Of a stretch of 10,467 nt of DNA, positions 5,179 through 10,467 are shown one piece after another. Below the pieces are notes generated by a model that was not told the origin of the DNA, searched no databases, and saw only the letters and a program-made list of their open reading frames with translations. Numbering within the stretch: position 1 is the stretch's first letter; every line of letters starts with the position of its first letter. The stretch comes from an uncultured Campylobacter sp. (GTDB taxonomy: Bacteria; Campylobacterota; Campylobacteria; Campylobacterales; Campylobacteraceae): assembly GCF_938040115.1 (NCBI RefSeq), contig NZ_CALHXD010000060.1, forward strand, positions 1-10,467. The letters are read 5' to 3'. Position numbers and translations under genes: made by a program.

Positions 5179-6198
5179 ATGGATAGAATAGTCGAAATAG
5201 AAAAAATAAGCTTCGAGAACGATTTTGAGGTGTCGCTACGCCCAACGCGCTTTGAGGACTACATCGGACAGGAAAAGATCAAGCAAAATTTAGACGTATT
5301 TATAAAGGCTGCTAAAAAGCGCGGCGAGTGCCTAGATCACGTGCTTTTCTATGGGCCGCCGGGCCTTGGTAAGACGACGCTGGCGCACATCATCGCAAAC
5401 GAAATGGGCGTGAGCATCAAGATGACGGCCGCGCCCATGATAGAAAAAAGCGGCGATCTAGCGGCGGTACTGACAAATCTCCAAGAGGGCGACGTGCTCT
5501 TTATCGACGAGATACATCGCCTCAGCCCCGCGATCGAGGAGGTACTGTATCCTGCGATGGAGGACTTTCGCTTAGACATCATCATAGGCTCGGGACCTGC
5601 GGCGCAGACCATCAAGATCGACCTGCCTAAATTTACGCTCATCGGCGCTACGACGCGAGCGGGTATGATTTCAGCACCCCTGCGAGATAGATTTGGCATG
5701 GATTTTAGGCTGCAGTTTTATACCAGAGAGGAGCTAGCTCGTATCGTGCAGATCGCCTCGGTAAAGCTTGGCAAAGAGTGCGAAAAAGCCGCCGCTCTCG
5801 AGGTCGCCGCTCGCTCGCGCGCCACGCCTAGGATCGCGCTACGGCTACTAAAGCGCATAAGGGACTTCGCCGAGGTAAACGACGAAGCCGTCATCTCGCA
5901 ACCTCGCGCCAAAGAGGCTCTGGACGCGCTTGGCGTAAACGATATCGGCTTTGACGAGATGGATATCAAGTACCTAGAAATCCTGCTCGCCGCCAAACGT
6001 CGCCCGATGGGTCTAAGCACGATCGCGGCGGCTCTAAGTGAGGACGAGGGCACGGTCGAGGACGTGATCGAGCCCTATCTGCTCGCTAACGGCTACATCG
6101 AGCGCACGGCAAAAGGCAGGCTAGCTAGCGCCAAAGCCTACGAGGTGTTTAAGCTCAAATTTGACGGAGGTACGCAAAAAGGATTGTTTGAGGAGTAG
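5179..6198 (+). CDS. ruvB: Holliday junction branch-migration ATPase RuvB
   Basis: Hexameric AAA+ motor that, loaded by RuvA, drives branch migration of Holliday junctions in recombination and repair, in the cytoplasm. The 339 residues (family about 335-340) contain Walker A GPPGLGKT (59-66), Walker B with DEIH (110-113), sensor-1 GATTR (156-160) and the arginine-finger region PLRDRFG (167-173). A C-terminal winged-helix DNA-binding domain covers roughly 278-316 (RPMGLSTIAAALSEDEGTVE block). I start it at ATG 5179 because MDRIVEIEK matches the RuvB N-terminus of other Campylobacter species. The frame stays open upstream to a TTG at 5032, but those extra 49 codons run through the inverted-repeat spacer and are not RuvB-like. 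ruvA and ruvC are not adjacent, as is usual in this group. Its 3' end faces the convergent lipoprotein gene. Confidence 0.97.
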   Translation: MDRIVEIEKISFENDFEVSLRPTRFEDYIGQEKIKQNLDVFIKAAKKRGECLDHVLFYGPPGLGKTTLAHIIANEMGVSIKMTAAPMIEKSGDLAAVLTNLQEGDVLFIDEIHRLSPAIEEVLYPAMEDFRLDIIIGSGPAAQTIKIDLPKFTLIGATTRAGMISAPLRDRFGMDFRLQFYTREELARIVQIASVKLGKECEKAAALEVAARSRATPRIALRLLKRIRDFAEVNDEAVISQPRAKEALDALGVNDIGFDEMDIKYLEILLAAKRRPMGLSTIAAALSEDEGTVEDVIEPYLLANGYIERTAKGRLASAKAYEVFKLKFDGGTQKGLFEE

Positions 6199-6212
6199 GA
6201 TGAGAGTTGTTT

Positions 6213-6246
6213 AAAAAAGAGGAAAGACTTGCAAGAAATGCAAGTC
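6213..6246 (-). terminator. Rho-independent terminator of the lipoprotein gene
   Basis: Read on the minus strand, an 8-bp stem GACTTGCA/TGCAAGTC (6246-6239 with 6233-6226) with a 5-base loop is followed by TTTCCTCTTTTTT. It begins 7 bases after the lipoprotein stop. On the plus strand the hairpin is followed by CTAAAGTC, so it is unlikely to stop ruvB transcripts efficiently. Confidence 0.88.
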
Positions 6247-6253
6247 CTAAAGT

Positions 6254-6739
6254 CTACCATCTAAACAGCCATTCGCCGTTTGCCTGCTTGATTGCTTGCA
6301 GTGTGTTATAGTTAGCTATCTCTTCACTATCTGGCGCCATAAAAACTACGGTAAATCTAAAAGCATTTTTTGCTATAGGTTTTATGTCGGTTATACGTAA
6401 AAGTTCGGCACACTCAGCTTTAGTATAACGAAAAGTACTCATGTTAGAAGTTCCTTTTGTCATGCGCGGTGCTTTACCGACTTCCATATATTTATTATTT
6501 TTTTGCCAATTATAGCATGCCATATTGGATAAAAACTCTTGCAGTCTAGGCTTGGCGCTTTCAAACTGCTCTCTAAAATCTTTCGGATATTGAGTGTTCG
6601 CCAACGCGTTGCTTACGGACGGGGGTGTGGTTGTTGTGCTGCTTTGGTAGTTTCTATCTGACGCCTTTGGTAAATTTGGCATAGTGCAACCACCGAGAAT
6701 AGTGGCAATTAGTGCAAAAGATACGATCTTGGTTTTCAT
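6254..6739 (-). CDS. Lipoprotein of unknown function
   Basis: A 161-residue protein with a clear lipoprotein signal: K2 and K4, then a hydrophobic run to the lipobox ILGGC, making C18 the lipidated residue. A low-complexity Ser/Thr/Pro linker (about 33-43) leads to a compact C-terminal region (50-161) containing C75 and C110, which could form a disulfide. This region ends in an aromatic strand (GEWLFRW). I do not recognise the family and assign no function. The start is well supported by AAGGAGGG (6750-6743) before ATG at 6739. It is a single-gene unit with its own terminator, convergent with ruvB and divergent from the AI-2E gene. By eye its base composition is more AT-rich than ruvB, so a later arrival is possible but not shown. 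Confidence 0.88.
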   Translation of the reverse strand: MKTKIVSFALIATILGGCTMPNLPKASDRNYQSSTTTTPPSVSNALANTQYPKDFREQFESAKPRLQEFLSNMACYNWQKNNKYMEVGKAPRMTKGTSNMSTFRYTKAECAELLRITDIKPIAKNAFRFTVVFMAPDSEEIANYNTLQAIKQANGEWLFRW

Positions 6740-6763
6740 TTACCCTCCTTAAAATAAAATTTA

Positions 6764-6769
6764 AGTATA
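6764..6769 (-). promoter_or_regulatory. Candidate -10 box of the lipoprotein gene
   Basis: TATACT on the minus strand (6769-6764), preceded by a T-rich stretch, lies about 25 bases upstream of the ATG. No -35 box is seen. The rest of the divergent spacer to 7000 holds AAATTT words and a C-rich stretch (6950-7000) but no gene that I can support. Confidence 0.4.
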
Positions 6770-7004
6770 AAATCTATTCAGTTAAAAGTCGCTTAATTTT
6801 AAATATTTAGCAAACTTATCAAATATGTCTAAAATTTGGCTAAAAAGTCGGTATGTCATCTTGCTATAAACTTTAAATTTGATGGTCTAAAGATGAAATT
6901 AAATTTGTTTTGTAAATTTAAATCACCCAAATTTTGCGCTAAATTTATCAACCGCGCCAAAGCCGCCGACACCCGCCTGCCCGTCCGCAAAACCCCGCAA
7001 AATC

Positions 7005-7013
7005 TGATATAAT
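7005..7013 (+). promoter_or_regulatory. Extended -10 promoter of the AI-2E-family gene
   Basis: TGATATAAT is a full extended -10 element (TGnTATAAT), ending 21 bases before the ATG at 7035. Transcription would begin near 7020, leaving a leader of about 15 bases. The ribosome site AAAAGGAA (7023-7030) is within it. No -35 box matches. Confidence 0.8.
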
Positions 7014-7034
7014 AAGCCCCTCAAAAGGAAAAAA

Positions 7035-8075
7035 ATGAATAATCGAGTGTTTTTTGGCATCTTCGCTCTTTGCGCGTTGGCGCTAGTCGTGTACCTTTTT
7101 AAGCCGTTTTTGCTAAATATCTTTATCGCCGCATTGCTCGCGGTCGCCACCTCAAACGTAAACGTCAAATTTTTACAGCTAACCAAGGGCAAAAGGACGC
7201 TCTCGGCGGCTCTTACGACGCTAGCGCTGTTTTCGCTGTTTATCGCGCCGCTTTTGTACGCCGTGATCGAGATCGCCAAACACGCCGCAAACTTTAACAC
7301 CGGCTACATAACAAACACGCTAAATTATTTTCAAAGCGGGAATTTTCAGCTGCCCGAACCGATCAAATTTCTAGAGCCCAAAATCAAAGAGATTATCGCC
7401 GATATCGATGTTAAAGCTATTTCCACCAACGTGCTTTCTAGTCTTGGCGGTATCGGCAAATCAAGCGTGAACTTTCTTTTCGACATGATTTTTATCCTCG
7501 TGTTTTTCTTTTTTGCGGTGCTTTACGGTAGCGAGCTCGTGGGCTACCTAAAAAGCGCGCTTCCGATGAAGGAGAGCGAGAGCGAGTTTATCCTCAGCGA
7601 AGTGGCTAACGTCATGAGCGTCGTGCTTTACTCTATCGTTTTAAATGCGATTTTGCAGGGTTGCCTCTTTGCTATCATTACGATTTCCTACGGCTATAAC
7701 GGCTTTTTGATGGGCATACTCTTTGCCTTTACTTCGCTCGTGCCAGTCGTTGGCGGATTGCTTGCTTGGGGGCCTATTAGCCTTTACGAGTTTGCTAACG
7801 GCAACACCGCGGCCGCGATCGTCATCGCCGTCTATACCATCATCGTGATATCTGTCGTCGCAGATACGTTTTTAAAGCCGATCGTGATTAAATTTATCAA
7901 CGATAAGCTCGTAAAAATCCCGACAAAGATCAACGAGCTGTTGCTGTTTTTCTCGATGATAGCGGGTATCTCGACGTTTGGCTTTTGGGGACTTATCCTG
8001 GGGCCTGCGATCGTGACATTTTTTATCTCGACGATTAAGCTTTATACATTGCTTAAAGAGCGCGCCGTTGTGTAA
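7035..8075 (+). CDS. AI-2E family transporter (UPF0118/PerM type) membrane protein
   Basis: A 346-residue inner-membrane protein of the AI-2E transporter family (Pfam PF01594). Hydrophobic segments are visible at about 5-21, 24-40, 58-80, 145-167, 200-220, 222-248, 258-282 and 303-334. A soluble stretch at about 81-144 is typical of the family. The C-terminal blocks TFLKPIVIK and FGFWGLILGPAI are characteristic. The family is named after E. coli TqsA, linked to export of the signal AI-2. Other members have been described as ion/proton antiporters, so the substrate here is unknown. It lies between an extended -10 promoter and the porin promoter, and appears to be transcribed alone. Length is normal and nothing is broken. 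Family confidence is high, function low. Confidence 0.9.
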   Translation: MNNRVFFGIFALCALALVVYLFKPFLLNIFIAALLAVATSNVNVKFLQLTKGKRTLSAALTTLALFSLFIAPLLYAVIEIAKHAANFNTGYITNTLNYFQSGNFQLPEPIKFLEPKIKEIIADIDVKAISTNVLSSLGGIGKSSVNFLFDMIFILVFFFFAVLYGSELVGYLKSALPMKESESEFILSEVANVMSVVLYSIVLNAILQGCLFAIITISYGYNGFLMGILFAFTSLVPVVGGLLAWGPISLYEFANGNTAAAIVIAVYTIIVISVVADTFLKPIVIKFINDKLVKIPTKINELLLFFSMIAGISTFGFWGLILGPAIVTFFISTIKLYTLLKERAVV

Positions 8076-8092
8076 ATTTGCCTAAAATCGGC

Positions 8093-8111
8093 GATATTTT
8101 TAGCAAATATC
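8093..8111. repeat. 7-bp inverted repeat upstream of the porin promoter
   Basis: GATATTT (8093-8099) and AAATATC (8105-8111) flank a 5-base centre. It lies about 35 bases upstream of the porin -10 box, centred near -55 from the expected start, where a regulator could bind. No T run follows, so it is not a good terminator for the gene ending at 8075. Confidence 0.4.
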
Positions 8112-8142
8112 ACAAATCTAACGCGAATTTTATTATTTTCTG

Positions 8143-8151
8143 TGCTATAAT
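8143..8151 (+). promoter_or_regulatory. Extended -10 promoter of the porin gene
   Basis: TGCTATAAT is a perfect extended -10 element following a T-rich stretch (8129-8143). Transcription should begin near 8158, giving a leader of about 70 bases that contains the hairpin at 8172-8194. No -35 box is visible. Confidence 0.85.
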
Positions 8152-8171
8152 CCTTAAATATAAAAATTAAT

Positions 8172-8194
8172 GTTCCGCATTAAATTTGCGGAAC
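8172..8194 (+). promoter_or_regulatory. 5'-leader hairpin of the porin mRNA
   Basis: GTTCCGCA (8172-8179) pairs perfectly with TGCGGAAC (8187-8194) around the 7-base loop TTAAATT. It would sit about 14 bases from the predicted 5' end and 32 bases before the start codon, leaving the ribosome site AAGGAG (8216-8221) free. A stabilising 5' stem, as on other abundant outer-membrane protein messages, is a reasonable inference. Confidence 0.7.
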
Positions 8195-8226
8195 GTAAAT
8201 TTGCTAAATTTAACCAAGGAGTTTTT

Positions 8227-9561
8227 ATGAAACTAGCAAAACTAAGTTTAGCCGCCGTTTTGGCGCTTGGATTTTTAGGCGCCGCAAACGCAGCCGATAC
8301 CTTTGGGGAGGCATTTACCAAAGGAAAACTAGCAGGCAAGATCCAGGCTACCTACGTCGATCAAAAAGACGAACGCGCGCCGATACACGACGAGCAGCTG
8401 ACGTCTATACAGCTTGAGCTTGGCTACGTGACCGATCCGTTTTACGGCTTTAGGCTCGGCGTTACGGGACAGGGCAACTTCTTGCCGTTTAACAGCATGA
8501 GAAAAAGCGGCACCTTGTACGATAAAGAGTGGGGAACGCAAGGCGCGGTAATGTCTGAAGCGTACCTGGGCTACGGCATAGGCCAGACCGATATAAAATT
8601 TGGCCGTCAATACGTAAATACTCCGCTAGTAGCGGGCAATCCGACGCGCGCGTTTAAAGAGGCGTTTGAGGGTCTAACGATCGTAAATAAAGACATACCA
8701 AACACTACCTTGATCGGCGGCTGGTATTATAAATTTCAAGGCAGAAGCGCCGTCGTAACCGGCGGCAAAGAGGGACGCGCCCCGCACTTTAAGGATAGAG
8801 TCGTCGTGGGCGGTATGGGACCCGTGGCTCACGAGTTTGATAATATCTTTACCGGCGCGGTCATAAATCAAAGTATCCCGAATCTAAAACTAACCGGCGC
8901 ATACGCTAGAGTGACCGATCTTAGACGCGGCGCGCTGCAAGGCGACATCAACTTCTACCTGGCCGAGGCTAACTACAAAGTACCCGTCGGCGACTTTAAG
9001 CTCGGTTTTGACGCGATGTATAAGGGCTCTCGCACTACAAGAGGTTTAGAAGATCTAAACTACGACGGAAATATGATCGGTCTAAGAGCGGGCATTTATG
9101 ATTTCGTGGGCTTTAGCGCGTCTTATGCCTATACGACCGTCGGAGACAACGACGCTTTGGCGTTTGGCCTAGGTAACGGCCCCGGCTCATACACGCTGCT
9201 TCCTATCCGCGGGCCTTTCGTATTTACGGGCTATGCGGGTATGAATACGCATAAGCTTTTGTTTGAGTACGACTTTAAAGAAGTCGGCGCCGAGGGTCTA
9301 AAAGCAAAACTACATCTAGTAAAAGGTAGGCAAGACGCCCCTCACCGCAACGCCGGTCCGACTGCGGCTAACACGCACATGAACGTCCAAGGCTGGGCGG
9401 CGCAGGCTAGCTACGATATGCCGTGGGTCAAGGGGCTAAGCGCAAGCATCACCTACACCGCTCTTGAGAGAAAGAACTTTGATACTAGAGGAGCCGTTAG
9501 AAAGACCGATAACAACGAGCTTTGGCTACAACTTAGATATAAATTTAACCTTCTAAACTAG
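8227..9561 (+). CDS. Outer-membrane porin, OprD family
   Basis: A 444-residue protein with a classic signal peptide (residues 1-22, ending AANA before ADTFGEAF), followed by alternating beta strands rich in glycine and aromatic residues. The mature start FGEAFTKGKLAGKIQATYVD, the repeated strand patterns and the closing strand LWLQLRYKFNLLN fit the OprD-like porins of epsilonproteobacteria. These form trimeric or monomeric channels for small solutes; the substrate cannot be read from sequence. The chain has three residues after the last phenylalanine, where outer-membrane proteins usually end in an aromatic residue. I start at ATG 8227, which has AAGGAG 5 bases upstream and gives the signal peptide. 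The in-frame ATG at 8170 lies inside the leader hairpin. The strong promoter, leader hairpin and strong terminator point to an abundantly expressed single gene. Confidence 0.9.
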   Translation: MKLAKLSLAAVLALGFLGAANAADTFGEAFTKGKLAGKIQATYVDQKDERAPIHDEQLTSIQLELGYVTDPFYGFRLGVTGQGNFLPFNSMRKSGTLYDKEWGTQGAVMSEAYLGYGIGQTDIKFGRQYVNTPLVAGNPTRAFKEAFEGLTIVNKDIPNTTLIGGWYYKFQGRSAVVTGGKEGRAPHFKDRVVVGGMGPVAHEFDNIFTGAVINQSIPNLKLTGAYARVTDLRRGALQGDINFYLAEANYKVPVGDFKLGFDAMYKGSRTTRGLEDLNYDGNMIGLRAGIYDFVGFSASYAYTTVGDNDALAFGLGNGPGSYTLLPIRGPFVFTGYAGMNTHKLLFEYDFKEVGAEGLKAKLHLVKGRQDAPHRNAGPTAANTHMNVQGWAAQASYDMPWVKGLSASITYTALERKNFDTRGAVRKTDNNELWLQLRYKFNLLN

Positions 9562-9571
9562 CTACTTTAAT

Positions 9572-9612
9572 GCGGATGCAAATTTGATGCGTCCGCTACT
9601 TCTTTTTATTTT
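9572..9612 (+). terminator. Rho-independent terminator of the porin gene
   Basis: GCGGATGC (9572-9579) pairs with GCGTCCGC (9589-9596), eight pairs including one T-G wobble, around the loop AAATTTGAT. TACTTCTTTTTATTTT follows. It begins 11 bases after the porin stop. Confidence 0.92.
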
Positions 9613-9810
9613 GTGTTATCGTCGCAAATTTAGCTTCGTAAAATCGGCATAAATTTGATCTTTTTGGGCAAATTTGCACTTAAATTTAAAAGATAAAATC
9701 AAGAACCGTTAAATTTGATAAAACGAGATTTGAAAAAATAGCGTGGATTTAAAGGCTGAAATTTGTCCGTAGCGATCTAAATTTACTTTCGCGCTTTGTA
9801 TGGATCGGCC
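9613..9810. other. Noncoding convergent spacer
   Basis: This lies between the terminators of the porin gene and the minus-strand gene. I see no gene, RNA or promoter with support. AAATTT words occur about seven times. Short open frames crossing it on either strand have poor starts and unlikely composition. Confidence 0.6.
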
Positions 9811-9871
9811 GAAAATAAAAGCAAATTTACAGCTTGCAAGGGCAAATCGTTCGCCCGAGCAAGCTGTAAAT
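9811..9871 (-). terminator. Rho-independent terminator of the right-edge minus gene
   Basis: A perfect 13-bp stem (9825-9837 with 9859-9871; core ACAGCTTGC/GCAAGCTGT) continues, after a 2-by-2 internal loop, into GGGC/GCCC (9840-9843 with 9853-9856). On the minus strand it begins 6 bases after the stop and is followed by a T-rich tail (TTTGCTTTTATTTTC), so it ends the minus-strand transcript. Confidence 0.88.
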
Positions 9872-9877
9872 GAAGGC

Positions 9878-10467
9878 CTATCTTTCGTAAAATTTACCGA
9901 GTACGCCACTGCCGATCTCTTTACGTTCGCCGTCTTCTATCATCACGGCTTTGCGGTCGATATCGACGGTTTTATCGGTGTTGATGATAAATTTGAGCTC
10001 GTACGAGCGCGAGTTTATCTGTTTTGGCATATCTCCGAAAAATATCGGTTTTGGCGGGCGTTGCGAATCAAGCGCGGCCCATTTAAACTGGCTTACGAAG
10101 GTGCTAAATAAAAAGGCATTGCCGTTTAGCTTGTATTTGTTTGCGAGCTCGTCCGCGATCGCATCGTTATCGCAGTTTACGGGCGCGCTGAAGCTACTTT
10201 TCTTTGCTTTTTCTTCGTCGTATTTGCAAAATTTATTTGCCAGCGCCAGCATCTCCTCTTTGTTTGCGTCGCTGCTACCTTCGGTTTTTAGTTCGTTGTA
10301 GTTATTTATTATTCGCTCTAGCGTCTTTTCTAGGCTTTTTTGCGCGTCGTCTTTGGCTTTTTGCACGGCCTCTTCGTAGCGAGCGTTTTGTTTGTCAAAT
10401 TCCGCCTTGAGCACGTCGCTACTAACCTCGCAAGTTGCCTTGACCAGTTTTAGATCGTTTCCGCTAA
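9878..10467 (-). CDS. Protein of unknown function, N-terminus outside the window
   Basis: The frame is open from the right edge to TAG at 9880-9878, giving 195 visible residues that begin SGNDLKLVKATCEVSSDVLK. A GTG at 10414 could be taken as a start, but the open frame continues upstream in similar sequence with no ribosome site there, so the gene very likely begins beyond the edge. Visible features are a charged, probably coiled-coil stretch (AEFDKQNARYEEAVQKAKDD and the following 25 residues), three cysteines in all (KATCEV, KFCKY, VNCDND), and a mixed alpha/beta C-terminal part ending GVLGKFYER. I do not recognise the family. No membrane segment is visible; whether it has a signal peptide cannot be seen. 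A strong terminator follows. Confidence 0.85.
   Translation of the reverse strand, partial: SGNDLKLVKATCEVSSDVLKAEFDKQNARYEEAVQKAKDDAQKSLEKTLERIINNYNELKTEGSSDANKEEMLALANKFCKYDEEKAKKSSFSAPVNCDNDAIADELANKYKLNGNAFLFSTFVSQFKWAALDSQRPPKPIFFGDMPKQINSRSYELKFIINTDKTVDIDRKAVMIEDGERKEIGSGVLGKFYER

Noticed and set aside
5349..6053. Two minus-strand open frames of 116 and 111 codons
   Set aside because: Both are antisense shadows of ruvB, with Ser/Arg/Ala-rich composition typical of such shadows.
8170..8226. 19-codon in-frame extension of the porin to an upstream ATG
   Set aside because: The ATG lies in the leader hairpin only about 12 bases from the predicted transcript start, has no ribosome site, and would put 19 charged residues before a normal signal peptide.
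9800..10111. 103-codon plus-strand open frame
   Set aside because: It begins just before a terminator hairpin, has no ribosome site, and is antisense to a longer coherent minus-strand gene.
10412..10414. GTG as the start of the right-edge minus-strand gene
   Set aside because: The frame stays open to the window edge with similar composition (SGNDLKLVKATCEVSS) and no ribosome site precedes this GTG.

Overview
The window looks like a chromosomal segment of a Campylobacter, probably one of the higher-GC oral or intestinal species (C. showae, C. rectus, C. curvus type). This rests on four observations: a Wolinella/Campylobacter-type frdA-frdB pair, a tmRNA tag differing by two residues from the C. 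jejuni tag as I recall it, a RuvB whose N-terminus closely matches Campylobacter RuvB, and the very frequent word AAATTT between genes. The species is an inference. I see no transposase, integrase, CRISPR array, tRNA or rRNA gene, so this is mostly a housekeeping region with a few less familiar exported proteins.

Layout. At the left edge is the 3' part of frdA, overlapping frdB by 8 bases and ending at a strong rho-independent terminator (1836-1858). Next comes about 280 bases of AT-rich noncoding DNA. The tmRNA gene ssrA lies on the minus strand (2137-2494). Its consensus promoter has a -35 box that overlaps the stop codon of a minus-strand gene for a stand-alone histidine phosphotransfer (HPt) protein (2561-2968). 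That gene is divergent from panB (3053-3856), the first enzyme of pantothenate synthesis. A TTG-started gene for a secreted Sel1-repeat protein with seven CX7C cysteine pairs follows (4053-4940). After it comes a spacer with nested inverted repeats and then ruvB (5179-6198).

A minus-strand lipoprotein gene of unknown function (6254-6739) is convergent with ruvB. Rightward again are an AI-2E-family membrane protein (7035-8075) and a major-porin-like OprD-family gene (8227-9561). The porin gene has an extended -10 promoter, a leader hairpin and a terminator. The window closes with a minus-strand gene of unknown function (9878-10467) whose N-terminus lies outside and whose terminator hairpin is clear.

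Functionally, frdAB serves fumarate respiration at the inner membrane, and ssrA and ruvB serve ribosome rescue and recombination. panB feeds coenzyme A synthesis. The porin, the cysteine-rich repeat protein and the lipoprotein act in the envelope. Apart from frdAB, most genes appear to be single transcription units. No clearly new multi-gene system is present. The points most worth a second look are the structured spacer upstream of ruvB, the cysteine-rich repeat protein, the divergent tmRNA tag, the hairpins built around AAATTT, and the two unrecognised minus-strand genes.
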